Notes: generated by a model not told the origin, from the sequence alone. Numbered from the stretch's first letter, positions 27,526-36,515 are shown. The stretch: DNA of 64,000 nt from Nitrospirillum sp034427435 (GCF_034427435.1 NZ_JAXQNP010000001.1:124001-188000), one strand, 5' to 3'. A program made the numbers and translations.

Positions 27526-28609
27526 CCGGCACCGGGCGGACGCGGTGCGACCGGTAGAACAGGTACGCCGCCAGCCCGATCAGGATGCAGGACGGGCCCA
27601 GCGCGGTCACCGCCGGGTTGAGGTTCAACAGCAGATCCAGTCGGTTGGAGATCTGCTGGGTCAATGAGAAGACGATGCCGATGCCGGCGCCGATGGTGAT
27701 CTGCTGGCCGGTGTTCTGCGACCGCGGCGGGCCGAACACGAAGGGGGCGGCGATCAGGGCCATGGCCACCATGGCCAGGGGCATGCCGATCTTGTTCCAC
27801 AATTCCTGTTCATACCGCACGGCGCGCTGGCCCTGTCGGGTCATGGCCCGCGCATAGCGGTAGAGGGCGGTGGGCGACATGTTCTCCGGCGCCGGCATCA
27901 GGTCCTGGACCCGCTTGCCCGGCAGGAAGGACTGCCACGACAGCGTTTCCAGGTGTTCGGTCTGGAAGCGCCGGGCGACGATGCTTTTGCGCGTCACCTC
28001 GCGCAGCAGCCAGGGACCCTCCGCCCCGATCTCCGCCCGTTCGGCATGGATGAAGGTTTCCAGCCGTCCGTCGTCGGAGAAGTCGTAGATGTTGATGCCG
28101 CGCAGGACGTTCTTGCTCTCGATCCGCTGAACGTTCAGGTACTGCTGCGCGCCGCCCGCCCACAAGCTGTCACCGCTGTCGGCCAGCGGCGAATCGGCCA
28201 GTGCCGCCGATCGCTGGGTTATCGCCAGGTGCTGCGTCGGCGGCACGATGAATTCGGCGATGACGAACAGCACGGCGATCACCGGCGGCAACACCTTCAG
28301 CACCGATGCGATGATGCGGACTTCGGAAACGCAGAGCGCGCGCAGGGCGGTCAGCTCCGAGTCCTTGGCCAGGCCGCCCAGCGCCAGCAGCGTGCCGATC
28401 AGCATGGCCACCGGCGCCACCTGCAGCAGTCGCGACGGGCTGGTCAGCAGCACGTAGACCAGGGCGTTCAAGACCCGGTACTGCCCCTCGCCGACCGATT
28501 TAAGCTGCTCCACGAACTCCAGCAGGCTGAACAGCGCCGCCAGGCCCGCCGCCACCAGCAGGAAGGCCTTGAGGGCGGAGCCACCCACGTAACGGTCAAG
28601 CTGCGTCAT
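27497..28609 (-). CDS. lptG: LptG-like permease, probable paralog for sphingolipid export
   Basis: 370 residues: one N-terminal helix pair, a large periplasmic beta-jellyroll-like region (about 125-275) and three C-terminal helices, the LptF/LptG layout. LDRYVGGSALKAFLLVAAGL is a normal LptG start. ATG 28609 was chosen because it overlaps the lptF stop by 14 nt and gives family length; the frame stays open much further upstream without homology. LptFG with the ATPase LptB extract lipids from the inner membrane. No lptB, lptA or lptC lies here, and the usual neighbours of the housekeeping pair are absent, suggesting a second, sphingolipid-directed pair. Confidence 0.85.
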   Translation of the reverse strand: MTQLDRYVGGSALKAFLLVAAGLAALFSLLEFVEQLKSVGEGQYRVLNALVYVLLTSPSRLLQVAPVAMLIGTLLALGGLAKDSELTALRALCVSEVRIIASVLKVLPPVIAVLFVIAEFIVPPTQHLAITQRSAALADSPLADSGDSLWAGGAQQYLNVQRIESKNVLRGINIYDFSDDGRLETFIHAERAEIGAEGPWLLREVTRKSIVARRFQTEHLETLSWQSFLPGKRVQDLMPAPENMSPTALYRYARAMTRQGQRAVRYEQELWNKIGMPLAMVAMALIAAPFVFGPPRSQNTGQQITIGAGIGIVFSLTQQISNRLDLLLNLNPAVTALGPSCILIGLAAYLFYRSHRVRPVPAMPPPVPAP

Positions 28610-29747
28610 GGCGCGCCGTCTGTTCCGGTGGAACCCGCAGATCGCCCGCCAACCGCCGGAGCAGGGTCCGGACGTGGAACGCGACGTTCCACTGCGGCCA
28701 GTAGAGGGCCGCCACCAGGAAAAGCCCCAGCAACGCCGGCGCCCACCAGATCCCCGGAATGGCGCTGACGGTGCCATGCTGCACCCAGGTGCGGGCCGAG
28801 GTGCACAGCAGGTAATAGCCCGAATAAACCAGGATGGCCGTGCCGAACTTGGCATAGCGGCCGCCCTGCCGGGGCTGGACGCGGCTGAGCGGCATGCCCA
28901 GCATGCCCAGCAGCAGGGTGGAGAGGGGGGTGGAAAGCCGCCACTGGAACTCCGCGATGTCGGCGGGGTTGCCGGACCGGGCCAGGCGCGCGGTTGGTAC
29001 ACCCGTCGCGCTGTATTCCTCCGGGGCGATATTGTGATTGGCGGGGTCCAGCGTGATGCTGCCCACATCCATCATCCGATCCTGGGTGGTATCGCTCTTG
29101 CCCAGGAAGTAGACGTGCGCGTTGTCCAGGCGGACATTCGAGCCGCCATCCTGCCTCGGCGGCAGGGCGCGGGCGCTCTCTGCCATGATGATGTCGGTGG
29201 TGTCGGGATGCTGGATTTGTATGAAGACGTCCTTGGCCGGACCCCTGATTCCGTCGCGGCGGGGGAAGAAGATGACCCGGCCGCCATGCTTGTTCAGGTA
29301 GAAGGTCCCCGACTCCATCGCGTCCACGTTCATCGACAACTGGGCGCGGCGGGTGATCTCGTGGGATTTCTCGTAAGCCCAGGGCCGGACATGCAGCGAC
29401 AGCAGCAACACGGCCCCGGCCAGGCCCGCCGACAGCATGAACACCGCGCGCAACACCATGCCGGGGGAGACGTTCAGGGCGTACATGGCCGTGAACTCGG
29501 AATCGCCGTACAGCTTGCCGAACGCCATGACCACCGAGACGTACAGCGATATGGGGACCAGCACCTCCAGCGCGATCAGCAGCTTAAGGCCCACCAGTTC
29601 GGCGATGGCGCCCGTGGGCAGCAGGCCGTTCACCGCGTCGGACAGCAAGCCCGCGGTGCTGTAGCCGGCGAAGAGGGCGGTGAGGATGCCGAGTACAGCC
29701 GCCAAGGGCGTGGCCACTTCCCGGATCAGATAGCGTTCGATGATCAA
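28596..29747 (-). CDS. lptF: LptF-like permease, probable paralog for sphingolipid export
   Basis: 383 residues of the YjgP/YjgQ family. MIIERYLIREVATPLAAVLG opens the first helix; VVMAFGKLYGDSEFTAMYAL is the conserved cytoplasmic loop that couples to LptB; a periplasmic domain spans about 125-275; WRLSTPLSTLLLGMLGMPLS begins the last helices. It forms a pair with the overlapping lptG gene. The pair is flanked by a CDP-alcohol transferase and by the sphingolipid acyl carrier protein. This is unlike the usual place of housekeeping lptFG beside an aminopeptidase gene. Confidence 0.87.
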   Translation of the reverse strand: MIIERYLIREVATPLAAVLGILTALFAGYSTAGLLSDAVNGLLPTGAIAELVGLKLLIALEVLVPISLYVSVVMAFGKLYGDSEFTAMYALNVSPGMVLRAVFMLSAGLAGAVLLLSLHVRPWAYEKSHEITRRAQLSMNVDAMESGTFYLNKHGGRVIFFPRRDGIRGPAKDVFIQIQHPDTTDIIMAESARALPPRQDGGSNVRLDNAHVYFLGKSDTTQDRMMDVGSITLDPANHNIAPEEYSATGVPTARLARSGNPADIAEFQWRLSTPLSTLLLGMLGMPLSRVQPRQGGRYAKFGTAILVYSGYYLLCTSARTWVQHGTVSAIPGIWWAPALLGLFLVAALYWPQWNVAFHVRTLLRRLAGDLRVPPEQTARHDAA

Positions 29748-29991
29748 AGTCGTCCGTCGCCCCGTACGTTCCGTGAGTCCAGGGCGTTACGCTACCCGGG
29801 CATGGCCCGGTCACCACCCTTAGGCATGGAGAAGGCCACCGTCCCTCGCGATATATGACATCTTGCACTAATGTCTATGACAATCCGATGGCGGCCTTCT
29901 ATAAAGGTTACGCTGGATATATGAACCCTTCCCCCAAAATGCGACTACGGCTACGTCGGCGCCGTCACGATATCAGGGCCAATAAAAAAGC

Positions 29992-30243
29992 ATGGCTACC
30001 TCAATTGATCAGATCCGCGCGCTTGTGTTCGACGCTCTCCGGGCGTCGTTGCCAAGTCCAATAGAGCTGTCGGAAGATACAAACATCACCGAAGGACTAG
30101 GGCTTGACTCGGTTGCGGTCATGGATTTTGTGATGGAAATAGAGGACGCCCTCGATATTTCCATTCCGCTGGACCGGATTGCCGAGGTCAAGACCATCGG
30201 TGATCTTATCGCTACGGCACATGACCTGAAGGGTGTCGCCTAA
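29992..30243 (+). CDS. Acyl carrier protein of the sphingolipid locus
   Basis: 83 residues. Ser40 in GLGLDSVAVMDF is the phosphopantetheine site (DSxxxxDF type); the rest is a normal four-helix ACP. It ends 3 bp before the Spt gene. In Caulobacter-type systems such an ACP carries the acyl group for serine palmitoyltransferase, charged by an acyl-ACP synthetase like the one at 22739. The 244 bp upstream, divergent from lptF, hold a promoter region that is AT-rich. Confidence 0.9.
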   Translation: MATSIDQIRALVFDALRASLPSPIELSEDTNITEGLGLDSVAVMDFVMEIEDALDISIPLDRIAEVKTIGDLIATAHDLKGVA

Positions 30244-30246
30244 GCC

Positions 30247-31482
30247 ATGGCCCTATTCGACAAGTACGCGGCGCTCATAGGCCAGTTCGCCAGCCTTGAG
30301 GCCACCGGCTACAATCCGTTCAACGTCAGCTTCGACACCGTCCTCTCCCCGACGGAGGCGATGATCGGCGCGCGGCGGATCCTGTTGTTCGGCACCAACA
30401 ATTACCTGGGGCTGACCTACGACCGCGCCGTGATCGAGGCGGCGGCGGAGGCGACCCAGCGCCTGGGTGTCGGCACCACGGGGTCCCGGGTGGCCAACGG
30501 CAGCTATGGCACGCATCGGCAGTTGGAGCGGCACCTGGCCGACTTCTACGGCCGCAAGCACGGCATGGTGTTTTCCACGGGCTACCAGGCCAACCTGGGC
30601 ATCCTGTCGGCGCTTGCCGGCAAGGATGACCACCTGATCCTGGACGCCGACAGCCACGCCAGCATCTATGATGGCTCGCGCCTGGGCCACGCCCAGGTCA
30701 CCCGCTTCCGCCACAACGATCCCGCCGACCTCGACAACCGGCTGCGCCGCCTGGCCGACACGCCGGGCGACAAGATCATCGTCGTGGAAGGCATCTATTC
30801 GATGCTGGGCGATACCGCGCCCCTGCGCGAATTCGTCGAGGTGAAGCGCAAGTGGGGCGCCTACCTGGTGATCGATGAGGCCCATTCCCTGGGCGTCCTG
30901 GGCCGCACGGGCCGGGGCCTGGCCGAGGCGGCCGGGGTGGAGGCCGATGTCGATTTCGTCGTCGGCACCTTCTCCAAAAGCCTGGGGGGCATCGGCGGCT
31001 TCTGCGTCAGCGACATGGACGGCTTTGACATCCTGCGCGTCGCCAGCCGCCCCTACATGTTCACGGCCTCGCTGCCGCCGTCCGTGGTCGCGGCGGTGAC
31101 GGAGGCGCTGAACCAGTTGCGCCACCGGCCGGCCCTGCGCCAGCAGTTGCTGGACAACGCGCGCCGCTTCCACGCCGGGCTGGCCGATTTGGGCTTCAAC
31201 ATCGGGCCGGAGGCCAGCCCCGTGGTTTCGGCCATCATGCCCGACCCCGCCACGGCCTTCACCTTCTGGTCCAAATTGCTGGAGGCGGGCCTGTACACCA
31301 ACGTGAGCCTGCCGCCGGCCACGCCCAAGGGCCTGGCCTTGCTGCGGTCCAGCGTCAGCGCCGCCCATTCCCGGTCGCAGATCGACCATGCGGTGCAGTT
31401 GTTCGCGGAGACGGGCCGGGCCATGGGCCTGATCGGGGACCAGGCCGCGGCCGCGCCCGAGATGCGCGTGGCCGCTCAGTAG
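30247..31482 (+). CDS. spt: Serine palmitoyltransferase
   Basis: 411 residues of the alpha-oxoamine synthase family (fold type I PLP). It condenses serine with an acyl thioester to 3-ketosphinganine, the first step of sphingolipid synthesis. NYLGLTYD, GTTGSRVANGSYGTHRQLE, DEAHSLGVLG and the PLP lysine K244 in GTFSKSLGGIGG are all present. The sister enzymes KBL and AONS are similar; GSRVANGSYGTH, a dedicated ACP and the surrounding ceramide genes favour Spt. It is 3 bp after the ACP gene and convergent with the next gene by a 7-bp overlap. Confidence 0.9.
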   Translation: MALFDKYAALIGQFASLEATGYNPFNVSFDTVLSPTEAMIGARRILLFGTNNYLGLTYDRAVIEAAAEATQRLGVGTTGSRVANGSYGTHRQLERHLADFYGRKHGMVFSTGYQANLGILSALAGKDDHLILDADSHASIYDGSRLGHAQVTRFRHNDPADLDNRLRRLADTPGDKIIVVEGIYSMLGDTAPLREFVEVKRKWGAYLVIDEAHSLGVLGRTGRGLAEAAGVEADVDFVVGTFSKSLGGIGGFCVSDMDGFDILRVASRPYMFTASLPPSVVAAVTEALNQLRHRPALRQQLLDNARRFHAGLADLGFNIGPEASPVVSAIMPDPATAFTFWSKLLEAGLYTNVSLPPATPKGLALLRSSVSAAHSRSQIDHAVQLFAETGRAMGLIGDQAAAAPEMRVAAQ

Positions 31483-31967
31483 TATTTCATCAGCACCGAC
31501 ACGGGGTTGTCCCCGGTCTGGGCAGGGATGCGTACCTTGCTCAGGTCCGGCGGCCCCAGGTACAGCGTCGGATTGTTGGAGAAACCGTACCCCTCCGCCG
31601 GGATGCCCAGCATCGTCGTGTCGAAATGGCCATTGTCGTTTTCATCATGGAACAGCGCCACCGCGTAATGGCCAGCCTGGGGCACGACGATGCAGGCCTC
31701 TGTCGCCGGCAACGTGACCGGCAGGATCTGGCGCGCCACCTTGTAGGCGCCATCCAGGAAATGCTCCGCGTCGTCAGGGTAGATGGTGATGGTGACGTTG
31801 CCCTGGGCCGAGCGCATGCCGGTGACGCTGATGCGCAGCCGAACCTGGCCGCTGTCGCCTGGGTCGCAAGCCGGGCCCGGCATGGGGGTCGCCTTTTCCG
31901 CCCGCGCGGCGGCCGGCAAGGCCAGCGCCGCCAAAATACCCGCCATCATCACGCCCCGTCTCATCAT
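31476..31967 (-). CDS. Exported DUF2141 protein
   Basis: 163 residues with a signal peptide (MMRRGVMMAGILAALALPAA, cleaved about residue 22). The DUF2141 domain covers most of the rest (RISVTGMRSAQGNVTITIYP, YAVALFHDENDNGHFDTTML, GIPAEGYGFSNNP). Function unknown; the family is periplasmic and beta-rich. Two adjacent ATG codons (31967, 31964) follow GGAAGGG. It faces the glycosyltransferase gene divergently across 79 bp. Confidence 0.85.
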   Translation of the reverse strand: MMRRGVMMAGILAALALPAAARAEKATPMPGPACDPGDSGQVRLRISVTGMRSAQGNVTITIYPDDAEHFLDGAYKVARQILPVTLPATEACIVVPQAGHYAVALFHDENDNGHFDTTMLGIPAEGYGFSNNPTLYLGPPDLSKVRIPAQTGDNPVSVLMKYY

Positions 31968-32046
31968 GGTGCCCTTCCGTCCTCTGCGTCGGTCATCATG
32001 TATGGTCGGGACCGAACGGACCGCAAGGGCGGCGTGGGGCGGCCCC

Positions 32047-33183
32047 ATGGCTGAGGTGGTCATCTTCCGCCACAACCTGTTCCGGGTTTCGGAAACCTTC
32101 ATCACCGAACAGGCGCGTTTCCTGCGCCGGCATACGCCGCTGTACCTGGGGCGCCTGCGGTACGGTCCTGGGCCGCAGGGGGCCGAGTCCCTGGCCCTGC
32201 GGGATTTGTGGCCGCACCTTGCCCTGCCGCGCATCGGCTGGCAGATGCTCACCCGCGATCCCACCCCCTATCAGCGGCTGCTCGCCGGCCGCCGCCCCGC
32301 CCTGATCCACGCGCACTTCGGCGTGGAGGGGGTCTACGCCTTGCCGTTGGCGCGGCGCCTGGGGGTGCCCTTGGTCACGACCTTCCACGGGTTTGACGCC
32401 ACCCTGTCGACGGCGGCGCTGATGCTGTCGCCGGCATGGATCAACTATCCGCTGTTCCGCGGGCGCCTGGCCCGCCAGGGCGACCTGTTCCTCTGTGCCT
32501 CCGCCTTCATCCGGGAGCGGGTGCTGGCCATGGGCTTCCCGCCGGAACGGACACAGGTGCATTACATCGGCGTGGACACCCAGGCGATCCGGCCCCGGGA
32601 AGGGGGTGAGGAAACGCCGACCATTCTGCATGTCGCACGGCTGGTGGAGGTGAAGGGGGCGGAATATCTGATCCGCGCCTTCGCCCGCCTTGCGGCCCGG
32701 CATTCCGGGACCCACCTGGACATCATCGGTGACGGGCCCTTGCGCCCATCGTTGCAGCAGCTTGCGGGGACGTTGGGCGTGGGTGAGAGGGTGCGGTTCC
32801 TGGGGGCGTTGCCCCATGCCGAGGTGTTGGCGCGCATGCGCCGCGCCGCCATGCTGGTCCTGCCCAGTGTGCGCACCGGCAGCGGCCGGGTGGAGGGCCT
32901 GGGCATGGTGGTGCTGGAGGCCGCCGCCGCCGGCGTTCCCGTGGTCGGCAGCCGCATCGGCGGCATTCCGGAGGCCGTGATCGACGGTCACACCGGCCTG
33001 TTGGCGCCGGAACGCGATGACGAGGCCCTGGCATCTCACATGGACACCTTGCTGTCCGACCGTGACCTGCGCCGGCGCATGGGGGCGGACGCCCGCAGCC
33101 ATGTCGAACGGCATTTTGACATCAGCCACCAGACCGCCGCGTTGGAACGGCTGTACGACGGGGTTACCGGCCATGTGGCTTGA
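32047..33183 (+). CDS. Glycosyltransferase family 4
   Basis: 378 residues, GT-B fold. The N-domain has VIFRHNLFRVSETFITEQAR and HAHFGVEGVYALPLARRLGV; the C-domain has ILHVARLVEVKGAEYLIRAF, IIGDGPLRPSL and the donor motif EGLGMVVLEAAAAGVPVVGS. The enzyme transfers a sugar from a nucleotide donor with retention. It overlaps the PIG-L deacetylase gene by 11 nt, and both follow the inositol-ceramide genes. That pairing mirrors MshA/MshB and the first two GPI-anchor steps (GlcNAc transfer to an inositol, then de-N-acetylation). The acceptor is inferred. Confidence 0.87.
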   Translation: MAEVVIFRHNLFRVSETFITEQARFLRRHTPLYLGRLRYGPGPQGAESLALRDLWPHLALPRIGWQMLTRDPTPYQRLLAGRRPALIHAHFGVEGVYALPLARRLGVPLVTTFHGFDATLSTAALMLSPAWINYPLFRGRLARQGDLFLCASAFIRERVLAMGFPPERTQVHYIGVDTQAIRPREGGEETPTILHVARLVEVKGAEYLIRAFARLAARHSGTHLDIIGDGPLRPSLQQLAGTLGVGERVRFLGALPHAEVLARMRRAAMLVLPSVRTGSGRVEGLGMVVLEAAAAGVPVVGSRIGGIPEAVIDGHTGLLAPERDDEALASHMDTLLSDRDLRRRMGADARSHVERHFDISHQTAALERLYDGVTGHVA

Positions 33184-33976
33184 CGGGCGGCATGACGGGC
33201 GGCAGGGGGAGGGCCGGCGGCCCACCGCCGTGGTGGTCGCTCACCCGGATGATGAGATCCTGTGGCTCAGTTCCGTGCTGGCCGACGCCGACCGCGTCGT
33301 CTTCTGTTTCGGCGACCCCTTCGGCCGTCCGGCCAAGGCGGCGGCACGGCGCCGCGCGGTCGCGGACCTGCCACTGCCCAAGCTGGTGGATTTGCGCATC
33401 CCGGAAAGTGGGGCCGGCTTCGCCGTTGACCGGGCCAACCCGGTGGCCACGCCCTTCGGCCTGGCGATCCGCGACGCGGACGCCCGCGCCCGGTACGAGG
33501 CCAACTTTCCCCGCCTGGTCGCGGCGCTGCGCCCCGTTCTGCAGGGCTGCGCCGAGGTCTACACCCATAATCCCTGGGGTGAATACGGGCATGCCGAGCA
33601 TGTCCAGGTCCATCGCGCCGTCGCGGCCTTGCAGGTGGAACTTGGCTTCCGCCTCTGGTTCAGCAATTACGTCGATGCCGCCAGTTGGCCCTTCGCATCC
33701 CGCCTGGCCGGTGATCCGTGGTGGAGTGAGCGCCGCGCCGTTCGGCCCGACGTCGCCATGGCGCGACGCCTTCGGGCGGTATACCGGCGCCAGGGTGCCT
33801 GGACCTGGACGGCCTTCCACCGCTGGCCGGTGGAGGAGACGCTGTACGGCCAGGCGCCGGCTGATGAGGGGCGCCGCCCCCTGTCGGGCGAGGTGCTGCT
33901 GGACGTCGCGGGTTTGCGCTGGTGGCCGCCGCCCTGGCGCCCCGCCCGGCGGCGATTGCCGGATCGTCCAACCTGA
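33173..33976 (+). CDS. PIG-L / LmbE family deacetylase
   Basis: 267 residues. AVVVAHPDDEILW (His24, Asp27 region) is the zinc-binding AHPDDE motif and EYGHAEHVQVHRAV supplies the third ligand. Family members remove acetyl from GlcNAc attached to inositol (PIG-L, MshB) or from other aminosugars. ATG 33173 lies inside the end of the glycosyltransferase gene. In this locus the likely substrate is an N-acetylated sugar placed on a lipid headgroup by the preceding enzyme. Confidence 0.85.
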   Translation: MWLDGRHDGRQGEGRRPTAVVVAHPDDEILWLSSVLADADRVVFCFGDPFGRPAKAAARRRAVADLPLPKLVDLRIPESGAGFAVDRANPVATPFGLAIRDADARARYEANFPRLVAALRPVLQGCAEVYTHNPWGEYGHAEHVQVHRAVAALQVELGFRLWFSNYVDAASWPFASRLAGDPWWSERRAVRPDVAMARRLRAVYRRQGAWTWTAFHRWPVEETLYGQAPADEGRRPLSGEVLLDVAGLRWWPPPWRPARRRLPDRPT

Positions 33977-34055
33977 CCCTATGCCCACCCTTTCCGTTTT
34001 CGCACACCCCTTTTGTTTCCTGGCCGGCTTCCCGGCCCCTTTCCGGAATGTCCTC

Positions 34056-35083
34056 ATGACGTCGACGACTGACAACGCCCGCCCGGGCCGCCTGGAAAAC
34101 CTGGCCTCCGGCCTGCGGTTCGCGGCCCGCGCCATCGGGCAACGCTACACCCCGCTGCTGGCCCAGGTGGTGGTGACCCGCCGCTGCAACCTGGCGTGCG
34201 GCTATTGCAATGAATATGACGACTTCTCACCGCCCGTCCCGCTGAAGGACCTGCTGGCGCGCGTCGATCATCTGGCGATGCTGAAGACCGCCTCCATCAC
34301 CTTCACCGGGGGGAGCCGCTGCTGAATCCCGACCTGGACAAGGCGGTTCGCCACGCCCGCAAGCGCGGCATGATCGTCACCACCATCACCAACGGCTTCC
34401 GCCTGACCCAGGAATGGATCGAGCGACTGAACGCCGCCGGCCTCCAGGGCATGCAGATCAGCATCGACAACCTGGAACCCGACGACATCTCGATGAAGAG
34501 CCTGAAGTCGGTGGAGGGCAAGCTGGAGCTGCTGTCCAAGCACGCCCAGTTCAAGGTGAACGTCAATTCCGTGCTGGGCGTGACCGGCGAGAGGACACAG
34601 GACGTGGTCACGGTGGCGGAGACGGCCGCCAAATACGGCCTGCAGCATTCGGTGGGTGTGCTGCACGACGGCAGCGGCACGCTGAAGCCGCTGAGCCCGG
34701 CGCAGATGCAGGCCTATGAGAAGGTCACCCAGATCTCGCCGTCGATGGTGCACAGCCTGAATTACTGGCTGTTCCAGAAGAACCTGATGAACGGCCAGGG
34801 CAACGATTGGCACTGCCGCGCCGGCGCCCGCTATCTCTACGTCACCGAGGACGGCCGGGTGCATTGGTGTTCGCAGCAGCGCGGATATCCCAACATCCCG
34901 TTGCTGGACTACACGCTGGAGGACATCAAGCGGGAGTATCATACGGAAAAGGGCTGCGCGGCCACCTGCACGCTGAGCTGCGTGCACCAGATGAGCATGT
35001 TCGACCGCCGTCGGCAGACCATCACCGACCCGACGACCAAGGCGTCCACGCCTCCGGTGTCCGCGGCGGGGCCGGTCAGCTGA
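34056..35083 (+). CDS. Radical SAM enzyme with C-terminal cysteine domain, frameshifted
   Basis: About 342 residues once the frame is restored. Cys44, Cys48 and Cys51 (RRCNLACGYCNEY) bind the SAM [4Fe-4S] cluster. The C-terminal part has WHCRAGARYLYV, VHWCSQQRG and GCAATCTLSCVHQ, a SPASM/twitch-like set that could hold another cluster. In the sequence as given the first frame stops at 34323, after SITFTGGSRC. One more G in the 6-G run at 34308-34313 restores TGGEPLLNPDLDKAVRHARK and joins both parts. An in-frame ATG at 33981 is a less likely start. Substrate unknown; headgroup or sugar modification is possible from context. Confidence 0.82.
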
Positions 35084-36515
35084 CCGGCTTTTCCCGGTCG
35101 TAGCGGAACAGCCCGCCGTAAACCGCCGCCATGGCCGCCACGACGATGGCGACCCCGGCGGCGGGCCGCTCGCTGCCCGGTAGCAGGCGCAACAGCCAAA
35201 CCAGGGTCGCCATGACGGCGATCCCCGCCCCCGGCAGGGCGAAGGCCCGGACCACGGTGCCGGCGGCGATGCCCCAGGTGCCGCGCAGGTAGTGGGCGCC
35301 CCACAGCAGCAGCGGCGGGTACATCGCCAGCCATACCGCCGAAACGGCGACGATGCCGGCCGCTGCCGGCAGCAGCAGGCCCACGGCGACGATGCCGGCG
35401 CTGAGCAGCGCCAGACTGGTGGCGGACAGCCGCGCCGCCAGCCCCGGCCGCCCCGAGGCCATCATCAGCGGGGTCAGCAGTTGCGCGGTGACGCGCAGCA
35501 GGGCGGCGCCGGCCAGCAACTTCAGGGGCAGGGCGGCGGCGGCATAGCTGCCGCCGTTGTCGTCGTGAATCAGGGCGGTCAGGGAGTCCGCCGCCAGGAT
35601 CAGCCCTACCATCAACGGCGCTGTCAGCAGGGCCAGCCGGCGCAGCGACCAGGTCAGCGATTGGGTCAGGCCATCGCGGTTCCCGGCCATGCGGGCGAAG
35701 ACGGGCAGCGCGGTGCGGTTGATCAGCGTGCCCACCGCCATCACCGGCTCCATGGCGATGTCGAAGGCCACGCGGTACAGCGCCAGGGGGGCAGCACCAT
35801 AGAACCAGCCGACCAGCAGGAAATCGATGTTCTTGAAGATCTGCTCGAACAGGTTCACGGCCGCGGCCCGGAACCCGAAGCGGACCAGGCCCCGGATGTC
35901 GTCCCGTTGGAAATGCAGGCTGGGCCGGAAAGGACGCGCCAGTGTCGCGCCGATCAGGGTGTAAAGGCCGCTGGCGACGTAGCCCGCCACCAGGGCCCAG
36001 GCGCCGGCCCCGGCCATGGCCAGTCCCAGGCGGGTGAGGGCGGCGCCCAGGGTGGCGGCGACGTTGACCATGGCGATGCGCTCATAGCGCAGGTCGCGGT
36101 TCAGCAGCGCCAGGGGGATGACGGCGGCGGCCACCAGCGGCTGCTTGGCGCCCACCGCGATGAAATAGGCGGCCATGCCGGGCACGCCGTACAGCAACTC
36201 TATTCCCGGCGCCGCCACCAGGGTCAGCGCGCCCATGGCCAGGGCGGCGGCCATGATGAACCAGAACAGGCTGTCCAACTGGCGTTTGCTGACCGATGGG
36301 GCCTGCAGCAGGGCATCGCCCGTGCCCAGGCCGTCGAAGGCCTCGATCACCATGCCGGCGGAGATGACCAGGGAGGCGACGCCGACCTGCTGCTTGCTGA
36401 GGAAGCCCAGCACCGCCAGGATAGTGGTGAAGTCGATCACCTTGGCCAGGACGGTGGCGCCGCCCAGCCAGTTGAACCCCCGGCGCAGGTGGCGCTGATG
36501 ATCGGTGTCGCTCAC
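35076..36515 (-). CDS. Polysaccharide / lipid-linked oligosaccharide flippase (MOP superfamily)
   Basis: 479 residues with about 12-14 membrane helices. LRRGFNWLGGATVLAKVIDF, VASLVISAGMVIEAFDGLGT and GWFYGAAPLALYRVAFDIAM belong to the Wzx/RfbX-type polysaccharide export branch. It probably moves a lipid-linked glycan across the inner membrane. Its ATG overlaps the stop of the glycosyltransferase gene (36512-36515), so the two act together. It converges with the radical SAM gene by 8 bp. Whether it serves the sphingolipid or a separate exopolysaccharide is open. Confidence 0.87.
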   Translation of the reverse strand: MSDTDHQRHLRRGFNWLGGATVLAKVIDFTTILAVLGFLSKQQVGVASLVISAGMVIEAFDGLGTGDALLQAPSVSKRQLDSLFWFIMAAALAMGALTLVAAPGIELLYGVPGMAAYFIAVGAKQPLVAAAVIPLALLNRDLRYERIAMVNVAATLGAALTRLGLAMAGAGAWALVAGYVASGLYTLIGATLARPFRPSLHFQRDDIRGLVRFGFRAAAVNLFEQIFKNIDFLLVGWFYGAAPLALYRVAFDIAMEPVMAVGTLINRTALPVFARMAGNRDGLTQSLTWSLRRLALLTAPLMVGLILAADSLTALIHDDNGGSYAAAALPLKLLAGAALLRVTAQLLTPLMMASGRPGLAARLSATSLALLSAGIVAVGLLLPAAAGIVAVSAVWLAMYPPLLLWGAHYLRGTWGIAAGTVVRAFALPGAGIAVMATLVWLLRLLPGSERPAAGVAIVVAAMAAVYGGLFRYDREKPVS

